A stretch of 9,652 nucleotides of DNA from NCBI GenBank assembly GCA_028707015.1, contig JAQTVP010000051.1, forward strand, positions 1 through 9,652. The letters run 5' to 3'. A program made the translations under genes and the position numbers. Of the stretch, positions 1 through 7,106 are shown piece by piece (the first letter of the stretch is position 1; every line of letters starts with the position of its first letter). Source of the stretch: Dehalococcoidales bacterium. Lineage in GTDB: Bacteria > Chloroflexota > Dehalococcoidia > Dehalococcoidales > JAQTVP01. Below the pieces are notes generated by a model. It did not search any database, was not told where the DNA came from, and saw only the letters and a program-made list of their open reading frames with translations.

Positions 1-1
1 A

Positions 2-532
2 CCCCTTCCACAAGTAAATGATGACATATCCCCCAGCATAACTAATTCTACGAACAAAATATATTTTAAATTTATCCTAGTGGCAGCAGCAGTCATTGGT
101 GCCGGAATATGGGTGTCCTTTATTGGTGATGAGATTGCAAATACATATTCCTGGAGCGCCAGCTTTGTCGGAAGCTTATTCTTGGCAATTACTACTTCAA
201 TGCCTGAGTTAGTAGTAGCCATAGCTGCCCTTCGCCTAGGCGCTATAGATATGGCTATGGCTGACATATTAGGTGCCAATATGCTTGATATTACGCATTT
301 ATTTACAGTTGATCTTTTTTACACACAAAAACCTATCTTTGCCACAGTATCAACTGTTCACCTTATTAACATTGGTATCATAATAGCAATGAATCTTATT
401 GTTATTATTGGTCAGCGCTTTAGTCAAAAGCAAAAAACTTTCGTAATTATTAGCTGGTATGGCCTAGCTCTAGTTGGGCTCTATATTTTTGGAGCTTATA
501 CTCTGTTCATTTCAAGTATTGGTTCAAGTTAA
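2..532 (+). CDS. Na+/Ca2+-type (CaCA) cation antiporter, C-terminal part
   Basis: The reading frame is open from base 2 with no stop, so the gene begins upstream; the GTG at 80 is internal, in a membrane segment. The visible 176 residues are the second half of a CaCA-superfamily exchanger, an inner-membrane protein that swaps Na+ or H+ for Ca2+. A polar loop (about residues 5-20) is followed by hydrophobic segments near 22-42 and 55-77 and two or three more to the end. The alpha-2 repeat is recognisable: TTSMPE at 64-69 with acidic E69, then a Gly-Ala-Asn turn at 91-93, corresponding to the GxSxPE and GSN motifs of the family. The usual Gly-Asn before the second motif is Ala-Asp here (87-88). 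The alpha-1 repeat lies outside the window, so ion specificity cannot be judged. The gene is followed, after a 225-base gap, by a cation ATPase. Family assignment is firm; substrate is not. Confidence 0.85.
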   Translation, partial: PLPQVNDDISPSITNSTNKIYFKFILVAAAVIGAGIWVSFIGDEIANTYSWSASFVGSLFLAITTSMPELVVAIAALRLGAIDMAMADILGANMLDITHLFTVDLFYTQKPIFATVSTVHLINIGIIIAMNLIVIIGQRFSQKQKTFVIISWYGLALVGLYIFGAYTLFISSIGSS

Positions 533-757
533 ATGTATAATTTATCTTTCTACCAAAGTTGATTGACTTAGATTTTCACCTGTGATAATATAAGCATTTA
601 TTATATCTAGTTTCCAAGCACAAGATTAGTACAATACAAATGATAGATAATCCCTTTTTCCTAATGGGCATATTATACTATTAGTCTTACCGCATCAAGT
701 GCCAGAAACAATAGTTACAGAGAGGATATAGGTAAACTATATTTAGTAGTACTCCAA
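533..757. other. Intergenic region between antiporter and P-type ATPase
   Basis: These 225 bases hold no convincing gene: the ATPase frame runs open only back to a TAA at 662-664 and offers no better start codon. There is no clear Rho-independent terminator for the antiporter. The region is very AT-rich and contains the promoter described separately. A weak AT-only inverted repeat, ATAATA (585-590) and TATTAT (599-604), overlaps its -10 element and could be an operator or chance. A TATACT at 674-679 resembles a -10 box but has no matching -35. Confidence 0.6.
563..589 (+). promoter_or_regulatory. Candidate sigma70-type promoter for the P-type ATPase
   Basis: TTGACT at 563-568 matches five of six bases of the -35 consensus. 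GATAAT at 584-589 matches five of six of the -10 and carries a TG at 581-582, making an extended -10. The spacer is 15 bases, which is short; TTGATT at 559-564 gives 19 instead. Transcription would start near 596, leaving a leader of about 160 bases before the ATPase ATG. Assigned by eye only. Confidence 0.4.
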
Positions 758-3499
758 ATGATAAGCGCAAATAAATGGTACCAACTATCAGATAAACAAA
801 CCTTTGAAAAAATAGAAACCAGTACATCTGGGCTTAGCTCGACCGAGGCTAAAGAGAGACTCAGCAAGTATGGCTACAACGAACTGGGATATAAGAAACC
901 AAGCATTCTCATGCGACTAGTCCGCCAGTTCCAGAGTCCATTAGTTTACATACTTCTGGTTGCCGCCCTAATTACCGGCATACTGAGTGTCGGTGGCGAG
1001 GATATGTGGATGGATACCTGGGTAATCTTGGGTGTTGTCATCCTCAATGTTATTATCGGTTTTTTCCAGGAAGGCAAAGCTGAAAACGCACTGGGTGCCC
1101 TCCGCGAAATGATAGTACCAGAATGTACAGTACGCCGGGATGGAGAAGAGAAAATTATACAAACCCGCGAGCTTGTTCCTGGAGATATCGTAATACTTAA
1201 TAGCGGCGATAGGATTCCGGCTGATTTACGTCTCTTCTTAACAAAAAACATGGCCGCTGATGAATCTGCCCTTACCGGAGAATCAGTACCAGCCGAAAAA
1301 GACACTGAACAAATAACACGGCCAGATTTATCTCCGGCTGACCAGCGCTGTATCGCCTTTAGTGGCACATTCATCACCCGTGGTATAGGACAGGGAATTG
1401 TAGTGAATACCGGAGAAAAAACCGAGTTTGGTAAAATTGCCAATCTGGTAAAAGAAGCCAAAACTGTTACTACTCCACTACAGAAAAAGATAATAGGCTT
1501 CACCAAAACACTAATTATCCTAATCCTTAGCTTAGGTGCTATCAATTTTATTCTTGGTTTCGCCTTTGGCTACAAGATTTCATACAGCTTCTTAGCATCC
1601 GTTGCCCTGATTGTGGCTGCTATACCAGAAATGTTACCCATGATTGTAACCGGTATTCTGGCCTTAGCCGGAACAGCCATGGCAAAAAGAAATGCATTGA
1701 TACGGCGCTTGCCCGCGGCGGAAACACTGGGCTGTACCACCGTTATTTGCTCTGATAAAACAGGTACCTTAACCAAAAACGAAATGACTGTATTAAGAAT
1801 ATATAGCGGCGGTAAAGATTACTATGTAAACGGTGTCGGTTATGAACCTACCGGAGAGTTTGTATTAAACGATAAGGTAATTAAAAACATAGAGAACAAT
1901 AAAGATTTAACCGAAATATTAAAGGCGGGTTATTTCTGTAACAATGCCAGCCTGCAAAATGATAACGGAAGATATTACATCATTGGAGACCCAACTGAAG
2001 GAGCACTGGTAGTATCTGCGGTTAAAGCCGGCATCAGCAATATACAAAAACTTCCTAAACTAGATGAAATACCTTTTGAATCTGAGTTGCAGTATATGGC
2101 TACCCTGCATAATGGCGGAAATAATAATATCCTTTATGTTAAGGGTTCACCAGAAAAAATTATGGCTATGTGCCAGAATCAATTAGCTGACGGAAAAACC
2201 CAACCGCTACAGAAAGAAGTCATCCAGAAAAAATCTGATGAGGCCGCCCAAGAAGCTTTACGGTTACTCGGTATGGCTATGAAGGCCGTACCTAAAGATA
2301 AAATTTCTCTCACACTAGAAGACTTAACTGACCTAACTTTTCTCGGTTTTCAGGGCATGATAGATCCTCCTCGAGAAGAAGCTATTGATGCAATTGCAAA
2401 ATGTAAAACAGCCGGTATCAGATCCATAATGATAACCGGTGACCATATCCTAACAGCAAAAGCCATTGCCCGAAAATTAGGCATAATTGGCGAAAATGAA
2501 GATTCAGCTCTCACCGGCGAAGAGCTTTCCAGAATGAGCGATGAAGAGCTATATGAAGCAGTGAAAACAGTTTCAGTCTACGCCAGGGTTGCTCCGGAAC
2601 ATAAACTGAGAATTGCCCGGCAGCTGCAAAACAACGGTGAGATTGTGGCCATGACCGGTGATGGTGTCAATGATGCCCCGGCACTAAAAATAGCCGATAT
2701 CGGCATAGCAATGGGCATCACCGGAACAGAGGTAAGCAAAGAAGCCGCTGATATGGTACTGACTGATGATAACTTCGCTAGTATCGTTGGCGCCGTAGAA
2801 GAAGGCAGACATGCCTGGAAAAACCTGGAAAAAGCGATTCTGTATACACTGCCAACTAATGGGGGACAAGCCCTGCTGGTTATGGGGGCAATACTGATCG
2901 CTCCATTTTTCTTTCTCTTTCATACGCAGCTCCCCCTGTCGCCAGTACAAATTCTCTGGGTGAATCTGTTCGACTCTGTATTTCTCACCATGCCACTAAT
3001 GATGGAACCCAAGGAACATGGGTTACTCCTACAGCCACCACGTGATCCCAAAGAAAAAATAGCTAACCGTCTGTTTTTCGAACGGGTTGGTCTGGTTTCA
3101 ATAGTAATGGCAGCTACTGCTTTCCTCATCTATTTATACTATGGATCTCCAGCAATAGAAGGCAAAACAGTAATTGATGAAGCCCTGCTACTTCAAGCCC
3201 AATCAGCGGCATTTCTAGCAGTAGCTATGGTTCATGTAGGCTTTGCCATGACTGCCAGAAGCATATTTGATTCCGCATTTACTTTCAATCCTTTTTCAAA
3301 CAGGTGGTTGCTTGCTGGCATACTGGTTACTATCATTACCGATATCACAATAGTATACTGGGGACCTCTGCAGAATGTATTCGGGACAACCAGCATCCCA
3401 ATATCCTGGTGGATATATATTATCCCTTGTATATTACCCGGATTTATTGCCGTTGAAATTGAAAAGTTAATCAGAAAGAAATCTGGCAAGGTAGAATAG
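758..3499 (+). CDS. P2-type cation-transporting ATPase
   Basis: A 913-residue membrane pump that uses ATP to move a cation, with the full P2-type layout: cation-ATPase N domain (about 5-75), M1-M2 (about 55-105), actuator domain with TGES at 173-176, M3-M4 (about 250-305), phosphorylation motif SDKTGTLT at 332-339 with catalytic D333, nucleotide-binding KGSPE at 462-466, TGD at 560-562, hinge TGDGVNDAP at 633-641, then M5-M10. All catalytic motifs are intact. The ion-site helices are unusual: M4 has PEMLP (290-294) instead of PEGLP, M5 has N701 with Q704 where SERCA has Glu, and M6 reads N736-L-F-D739-S. Substrate is therefore uncertain; Ca2+, Na+, Mg2+, Mn2+ or H+ are all conceivable. ATG 758 is the only reasonable start although no strong Shine-Dalgarno precedes it (an AGAGAGG-like stretch lies about 30 bases upstream). 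The cation antiporter upstream suggests an ion-homeostasis neighbourhood. Confidence 0.95.
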   Translation: MISANKWYQLSDKQTFEKIETSTSGLSSTEAKERLSKYGYNELGYKKPSILMRLVRQFQSPLVYILLVAALITGILSVGGEDMWMDTWVILGVVILNVIIGFFQEGKAENALGALREMIVPECTVRRDGEEKIIQTRELVPGDIVILNSGDRIPADLRLFLTKNMAADESALTGESVPAEKDTEQITRPDLSPADQRCIAFSGTFITRGIGQGIVVNTGEKTEFGKIANLVKEAKTVTTPLQKKIIGFTKTLIILILSLGAINFILGFAFGYKISYSFLASVALIVAAIPEMLPMIVTGILALAGTAMAKRNALIRRLPAAETLGCTTVICSDKTGTLTKNEMTVLRIYSGGKDYYVNGVGYEPTGEFVLNDKVIKNIENNKDLTEILKAGYFCNNASLQNDNGRYYIIGDPTEGALVVSAVKAGISNIQKLPKLDEIPFESELQYMATLHNGGNNNILYVKGSPEKIMAMCQNQLADGKTQPLQKEVIQKKSDEAAQEALRLLGMAMKAVPKDKISLTLEDLTDLTFLGFQGMIDPPREEAIDAIAKCKTAGIRSIMITGDHILTAKAIARKLGIIGENEDSALTGEELSRMSDEELYEAVKTVSVYARVAPEHKLRIARQLQNNGEIVAMTGDGVNDAPALKIADIGIAMGITGTEVSKEAADMVLTDDNFASIVGAVEEGRHAWKNLEKAILYTLPTNGGQALLVMGAILIAPFFFLFHTQLPLSPVQILWVNLFDSVFLTMPLMMEPKEHGLLLQPPRDPKEKIANRLFFERVGLVSIVMAATAFLIYLYYGSPAIEGKTVIDEALLLQAQSAAFLAVAMVHVGFAMTARSIFDSAFTFNPFSNRWLLAGILVTIITDITIVYWGPLQNVFGTTSIPISWWIYIIPCILPGFIAVEIEKLIRKKSGKVE

Positions 3500-3505
3500 C
3501 CAGAT
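3481..3505 (+). repeat. Perfect 7-bp inverted repeat across the ATPase stop codon
   Basis: ATCTGGC at 3481-3487 and GCCAGAT at 3499-3505 are exact reverse complements separated by 11 bases, and the TAG stop (3497-3499) lies at the edge of the second arm. In RNA this would fold into a stem-loop at the end of the ATPase message. No U-tract follows, so it is not a typical Rho-independent terminator. It could protect or help end the ATPase transcript, or act at the tRNA promoter just downstream. Confidence 0.5.
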
Positions 3506-3519
3506 AAATGTAATTAAGG

Positions 3520-3525
3520 TATAAT
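3520..3525 (+). promoter_or_regulatory. -10 element upstream of tRNA-Arg
   Basis: A perfect TATAAT lies nine bases before the first base of the tRNA. Transcription would begin at about 3532, giving a leader of only a few bases, as is common for tRNA genes. No recognisable -35 hexamer lies 16-18 bases upstream. Because no terminator is visible between the tRNA and porG, this promoter could also feed the oxidoreductase operon. Confidence 0.5.
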
Positions 3526-3534
3526 TTATAGTCA

Positions 3535-3607
3535 GCCCCTGTAGCTCAGGCGGATAGAGCACCAGCCTCCGAAGCTGGGTGCGAGCGTTCAAGTCGCTCC
3601 AGGGGCG
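3535..3607 (+). tRNA. tRNA-Arg (anticodon CCG)
   Basis: A complete 73-base cloverleaf folds by hand without mismatches. The acceptor stem is GCCCCTG (3535-3541) with CAGGGGC (3600-3606) and discriminator G3607. The D stem is GCTC/GAGC (3544-3547, 3557-3560), with the conserved GG in the loop followed by the A expected for bacterial tRNA-Arg. The anticodon stem is CCAGC/GCTGG (3562-3566, 3574-3578), with loop CTCCGAA and anticodon CCG at 3569-3571. The T stem is GAGCG/CGCTC (3583-3587, 3595-3599) around TTCAAGT. CCA is not encoded; CTT follows. It reads the Arg codon CGG. It lies 44 bases before porG with no terminator between. Confidence 0.97.
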
Positions 3608-3651
3608 CTTTTCATAAAAAGACAACATGTGTTAAAATAGGAAGTATTTAG

Positions 3652-4224
3652 ATGATAGATATAAAAAATAGGCTGATTGAGATTAGATGGCATGGCCGTG
3701 GAGGTCAGGGGGCAGTTACCTCTACTGAGCTGGTAGCACAAGCTGCCATAAATGAAGGAAAATTTGCTCAGGCATTCCCCGCATTTGGCCCGGAAAGAAG
3801 AGGGGCTCCTGTATTGGCATTTATCAGAGTGGATAATGAAAAGCCCATCAGAATAAGAGCAGAAATAACTAAACCTGATATAGTTGTAGTACTTGACCCG
3901 ACTCTTTTACGCATCGTAAATGTTACCTCAGGACTTAGTGAAAATGGAATACTGATAATTAACACTAAAAGGTCATTACAGGACATTGAATCCAGCTTAA
4001 AAATTAAGCAACAACTGGCTATAATCGATGCTACTAAAATTGCCCAAGAATTACTGGGGGTTCCCATCGCTAATACTACTATGATTGGCGCTCTTATAAA
4101 AACTACTGGAGTAGTCAAGCTAGAATCCTTATTTGAACCTTTAAAACAAAGATTCGGCCGACTGGCAGATAGAAATATTAATGCTATGGAAAAAGCCTAT
4201 GAGGAAACTTTAATAAGGGAGTAG
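3652..4224 (+). CDS. porG: 2-oxoacid:ferredoxin oxidoreductase, gamma subunit
   Basis: The 190-residue gamma subunit of a pyruvate- or 2-oxoacid:ferredoxin oxidoreductase, the cytoplasmic CoA-dependent enzyme that interconverts 2-oxoacid + CoA with acyl-CoA + CO2 and reduces ferredoxin. Family hallmarks are the N-terminal glycine-rich HGRGGQGAVT (14-23) and FGPERRGAPV (45-54). Length is normal for a separate gamma subunit. The start is supported by AGGAAG at 3639-3644, seven bases before ATG. It is the first gene of a gamma-delta-alpha-beta set, the four-subunit arrangement typical of archaea and many anaerobic bacteria. A gap of six bases separates it from porD. Pyruvate is the likeliest substrate, judged from the alpha and beta subunits, but 2-oxoisovalerate or 2-oxoglutarate cannot be excluded by eye. 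Confidence 0.93.
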   Translation: MIDIKNRLIEIRWHGRGGQGAVTSTELVAQAAINEGKFAQAFPAFGPERRGAPVLAFIRVDNEKPIRIRAEITKPDIVVVLDPTLLRIVNVTSGLSENGILIINTKRSLQDIESSLKIKQQLAIIDATKIAQELLGVPIANTTMIGALIKTTGVVKLESLFEPLKQRFGRLADRNINAMEKAYEETLIRE

Positions 4225-4230
4225 AAAAAA

Positions 4231-4524
4231 TTGACTAAGCCAGAAAATGAACTAACCTGGAAAGACTTGGAAATTGGCTGTATAGTAACTGAACCCGGAA
4301 ATGCCGGCCAATATAGAACCGGTGACTGGCGTTCCCAGAAACCAGTGCATAATTTTGACCGATGCATAAAGTGCGGCCTTTGTCAGATTTTCTGTCCTGA
4401 AGGATGTATTGAGCAAAATACCGAAGGCTATTTTGAAGCTAATTTATTTTATTGTAAAGGATGTGGTATTTGTGCTCGTGAGTGTTGGACAAAAGTAATA
4501 ACTATGGTAGATGAGGAAGAATAA
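4231..4524 (+). CDS. porD: 2-oxoacid:ferredoxin oxidoreductase, delta (ferredoxin-like) subunit
   Basis: A 97-residue 2x[4Fe-4S] ferredoxin-type subunit that carries electrons out of the 2-oxoacid oxidoreductase core. The first binding motif has Cys 45, 48, 51 and 55; the second has Cys 75, 78, 81 and 85. In this fold each cluster takes three cysteines from one motif and the fourth from the other. The residue after C85 is Trp where Pro is usual, and there is an additional Cys at 59. The start is TTG 4231, chosen because AAGGGAG (4215-4221) precedes it by nine bases and because the N-terminal part through the WKDLEIG stretch looks like the normal extension of PorD proteins. Its TAA shares one base with the porA ATG, which implies coupled translation. 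Confidence 0.92.
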   Translation: MTKPENELTWKDLEIGCIVTEPGNAGQYRTGDWRSQKPVHNFDRCIKCGLCQIFCPEGCIEQNTEGYFEANLFYCKGCGICARECWTKVITMVDEEE

Positions 4525-5699
4525 TGGCAAAAAGGGTAGGCACTGAAGTCTCACTAGCTGTGGCCGATACAGTCAAACTGGTCAATGCTGATGTGATATC
4601 CGCATATCCAATTACTCCGCAAACTCATATCGTAGAACACCTGGCAGAGCTAGTAGCTAACGGTGAGTTAGATGCAAATTTCATTCCTGTTGAGTCCGAA
4701 CACTCAGCAATGAGTGCCTGCCTTGGCTCATCAGCAGTCGGGGCAAGAACCTTTACTGCTACCGCCGGACAGGGATTAGAACTAATGCATGAAGTTTTGT
4801 ATGTTGCATCATCTATGCGATTACCCATAATCATGACTGTAGCTAACCGAGCTTTATCAGCACCATTGAGTGTCTGGGGAGATCACTCTGATGTTATGGC
4901 CGTTCGTGATACCGGGTGGATTCAAATATTTGTCGAGAATGGGCAGGAGGCAGTCGATAATCTGCTATGTGCCTTTCGCATTGGTGAAGACCCCAGAGTT
5001 TTACTTCCGGTAATGGTTCATCTGGATGGATTTTACCTGACACATGTAATTGAACCCATCTTTATGCCAGAGCAGAGTGAAGTGGAAAATTTTGTGCCAC
5101 CTAATCAATATCCATTACCGCTAGACCCAAATAATCCGGTAAGTATGGGATGTTTTGCTCCACCAGTAATATATGCAGAAACAAAGTGGGCACAGGAAGT
5201 AAATTTACGAGCATCCAAAGATGTAATTCTTGAATGCTGGAATGAATTTGGTGACCAGTTTCAACGCCACTATTCCCCGGTAGAATCCTACCACAGTGAG
5301 GATGCTCGTGTGCTTTTACTAACAATGGGCAGCTTCAGCGAGACGGCATCGTTAGCTATCGACAATATGAGAAATGCAGGTAAGAACGTTGGGTTGCTAA
5401 AGCTTCGCTTATGGCGCCCCTTTCCCTTTGATGAAATCCGCCAGGCAGCTAGAAATGCAGATGTTCTTATTGTATTAGATAGAGCGATGTCACCTGGTGG
5501 CCCAGGTGGACCGGTCTGCTCTGAAATTAAGGCTGCCTTATACCAAGAAGAAAAAAGACCAAAGGTAGTTAGCTTCATTGGGGGTTTGGGTGGCCGGGAT
5601 ATTACTATAGAGGGTTTTGAAGAGATAATTAATAAAGGTATAGAAATATCTGAAAAAGGTAGCAATCAAGAATATGAAATATTTGGGGTAAGGGAATAA
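4524..5699 (+). CDS. porA: Pyruvate/2-oxoacid:ferredoxin oxidoreductase, alpha subunit
   Basis: The 391-residue alpha subunit, of normal length, which binds the 2-oxoacid and CoA and partners the TPP-binding beta subunit. Visible family motifs are AYPITPQT (27-34, with the substrate-contacting Thr31), the PVESEHSAM region (55-63), the ARTFTATAGQG stretch (74-84) and NRALSAP (108-114) with R109, the position of the substrate-binding arginine in pyruvate enzymes. WGDHSD (118-123) follows, as in PorA. The C-terminal part (about 265-390) is the transketolase-C-like domain ending in GGLGGRDIT. ATG 4524 overlaps the porD stop by one base (TAATG), with GAGGAAG at 4513-4519 as ribosome site. The motifs favour pyruvate, but substrate choice within this family is hard to call by eye. 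Confidence 0.94.
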   Translation: MAKRVGTEVSLAVADTVKLVNADVISAYPITPQTHIVEHLAELVANGELDANFIPVESEHSAMSACLGSSAVGARTFTATAGQGLELMHEVLYVASSMRLPIIMTVANRALSAPLSVWGDHSDVMAVRDTGWIQIFVENGQEAVDNLLCAFRIGEDPRVLLPVMVHLDGFYLTHVIEPIFMPEQSEVENFVPPNQYPLPLDPNNPVSMGCFAPPVIYAETKWAQEVNLRASKDVILECWNEFGDQFQRHYSPVESYHSEDARVLLLTMGSFSETASLAIDNMRNAGKNVGLLKLRLWRPFPFDEIRQAARNADVLIVLDRAMSPGGPGGPVCSEIKAALYQEEKRPKVVSFIGGLGGRDITIEGFEEIINKGIEISEKGSNQEYEIFGVRE

Positions 5700-6619
5700 T
5701 GGAAAAATATGCTGTCTACGTTCCCCGTTTAGTAAATAAGAGAGAGAATTTTGTTCCTGGTCATCGGGCCTGTATAGGCTGTGGGGAAGCCTTAGCAGTA
5801 AGGCTGGCCTGCAAATCATTAGGAGAAAATGTAATTATTGTAAATGCTACCGGGTGCATGGAAATAGTTGCTTCACAAATCCCTTATACTTCCTGGCGTG
5901 TTCCCTGGATACATACGATTTTTGAAAATACAGCAGCAGTAGCTTCCGGCGTGGAAGCTGGTTTAAAGATATTAAGTAGCAAGGGGAAAACCACTAGTAA
6001 AAACGTAAAAATAGCGGCAATAGCGGGTGATGGGGCTACCAGTGATATTGGGCTTCAGGCACTTTCCGGAGCCTTGGAGAGAAGACATAATTTACTTTAC
6101 CTCTGTTTTGATAATGAGGCTTATATGAATACCGGCATTCAACGGTCTTCATCTACTCCTTTCGGGGCCTCTACAACCACTTCACCGGCAGGTAAAAAAA
6201 GCATTGGTCAAGTTAGCTGGAAAAAGAATATGCCAGCTATTGCTGCCGCCCACAATATCCCCTATGTAGCAACAGCCTGTCCCAGCTATCCGTTTGATTT
6301 AATGGCCAAAGTAGCAAAGGGGCTAAACGCTGAGGGTCCGGCTTATATTCACATACTGTCTATTTGTCCTACCGGCTGGAGGACAGCCCCCGATTTAACT
6401 ATTAAAATCGGGCGTTTGGCTGTTGAAACAGGTATATTCCCACTTTACGAGATAGAAAATGGTGAATATAAATTAAGCGTAAAAATACCCGAGCTAAGAC
6501 CAGTTACCGACTATATGAATCTGCAAGGAAGGTTCCGCCACCTGTCTGATGCAACTATAGAAGAAATTCAGCAGAGGGTAAATGAAGAATACGCAAAACT
6601 TATGGAAAAGATAGTATGA
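5699..6619 (+). CDS. porB: Pyruvate/2-oxoacid:ferredoxin oxidoreductase, beta subunit (TPP-binding)
   Basis: The 306-residue catalytic subunit that binds thiamine diphosphate and one [4Fe-4S] cluster. The cluster ligands are visible as C25 and C28 (CIGCG), C53 (ATGC) and C223 (SICPTGW). The TPP/Mg2+ signature starts at G110-D111-G112 and ends with DNEAYMNTG at 138-146. The stretch containing SSSTPFGAST and TTSPAGK (about 150-166) is typical of pyruvate synthase beta chains. Length is complete. ATG 5699 shares one base with the porA stop (TAATG); a G-rich Shine-Dalgarno-like stretch (5685-5694) lies just before it. The stop codon TGA overlaps the nuoE ATG (ATGA), so the NAD(P)-module genes are translationally coupled to POR. 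The enzyme could run either as pyruvate oxidase or as pyruvate synthase in CO2 fixation. Confidence 0.95.
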   Translation: MEKYAVYVPRLVNKRENFVPGHRACIGCGEALAVRLACKSLGENVIIVNATGCMEIVASQIPYTSWRVPWIHTIFENTAAVASGVEAGLKILSSKGKTTSKNVKIAAIAGDGATSDIGLQALSGALERRHNLLYLCFDNEAYMNTGIQRSSSTPFGASTTTSPAGKKSIGQVSWKKNMPAIAAAHNIPYVATACPSYPFDLMAKVAKGLNAEGPAYIHILSICPTGWRTAPDLTIKIGRLAVETGIFPLYEIENGEYKLSVKIPELRPVTDYMNLQGRFRHLSDATIEEIQQRVNEEYAKLMEKIV

Positions 6620-7086
6620 GTATAGAAGTAGAACAACCAGAAAAGAAAATAAATTCAATATTAGAAAAATATGAGCACGACAAGGGATTGTTAGTGTCAA
6701 TTTTACAGGATATTCAAGAGGAATATAATTATCTATCCAAAGAAGCTATTATGCAAATTAGCCAAGGTTTAGATATACCGTTAAGTCAAGTTTATAGTGT
6801 AGCTACCTTTTATAAGGCTTTCAGTTTGAAACCTAGAGGCCGCCATGTGATTAATGTCTGTCTGGGAACAGCTTGCCATGTTAGAGGTGCCGTCAGAATT
6901 CTAGAGGCGATAGAACGAGAACTAAACATAAAATCCGGTGATACAACTGATGATCTTCGGTTTACTCTAGAAACTGTTAATTGTGTTGGTGCCTGTGCTC
7001 TGGGTCCTGTAGTAGTCATTGATGGTGAATATTCAGGCCAGATGAAGATTGATAAAGTCAAACCATTATTAGAAAAATACTCTTGA
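6616..7086 (+). CDS. nuoE: NuoE/HydC-like thioredoxin-fold [2Fe-2S] subunit
   Basis: A 156-residue protein of the 24-kDa (NuoE) family: a helical N-terminal part (about 10-70) followed by a thioredoxin-like [2Fe-2S] domain with ligands C82, C87, C123 and C127 (motifs CLGTAC and CVGAC). In complex I, and in HydC/HndA of multimeric hydrogenases, this subunit sits beside the NuoF flavoprotein and exchanges electrons with it. Length is normal. ATG 6616 overlaps the porB stop by four bases (ATGA) with only a weak purine stretch upstream, so translation is probably by reinitiation after porB. Linked to POR and to a HydB-type NuoF, it is more likely part of a soluble NAD(P)-reducing or bifurcating module than of respiratory complex I. 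The symbol denotes family, not a complex I role. Confidence 0.92.
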   Translation: MSIEVEQPEKKINSILEKYEHDKGLLVSILQDIQEEYNYLSKEAIMQISQGLDIPLSQVYSVATFYKAFSLKPRGRHVINVCLGTACHVRGAVRILEAIERELNIKSGDTTDDLRFTLETVNCVGACALGPVVVIDGEYSGQMKIDKVKPLLEKYS

Positions 7087-7091
7087 TTGTT

Positions 7092-7099
7092 AGGAAGGA
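7092..7099 (+). promoter_or_regulatory. Shine-Dalgarno site that fixes the nuoF start
   Basis: AGGAAGGA lies seven bases before a TTG at 7107. The other TTG at 7083, which overlaps the nuoE stop as TTGA, has no Shine-Dalgarno upstream. The strong site therefore argues for initiation at 7107. The choice changes only eight N-terminal residues. Confidence 0.65.
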
Positions 7100-7106
7100 A
7101 CAAATA

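Noticed and set aside
80..532. Complete small membrane protein starting at GTG 80
   Set aside because: The frame continues open to the window edge, GTG 80 is inside a hydrophobic segment, and only the alpha-2 half of a CaCA exchanger is present, so this is the end of a longer gene.
946..1545. A 199-codon open frame on the - strand inside the ATPase gene, with other antisense frames in the por/nuo region
   Set aside because: They lie opposite strongly conserved coding sequence, have no recognisable domains or ribosome sites, and are the shadows expected from open coding regions.
3624..3633. Short inverted repeat AACA-TG-TGTT after the tRNA as a terminator or operator
   Set aside because: Four-base arms around two bases are too short to fold and no T-tract follows; likely chance.
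3610..3638. Promoter-like sequence before porG: TTTCAT (3610-3615) and extended -10 TGTTAAAAT (3630-3638)
   Set aside because: Transcription from it would start near 3645, after the porG Shine-Dalgarno at 3639-3644, giving a message without its ribosome site; the -35 match is also poor.
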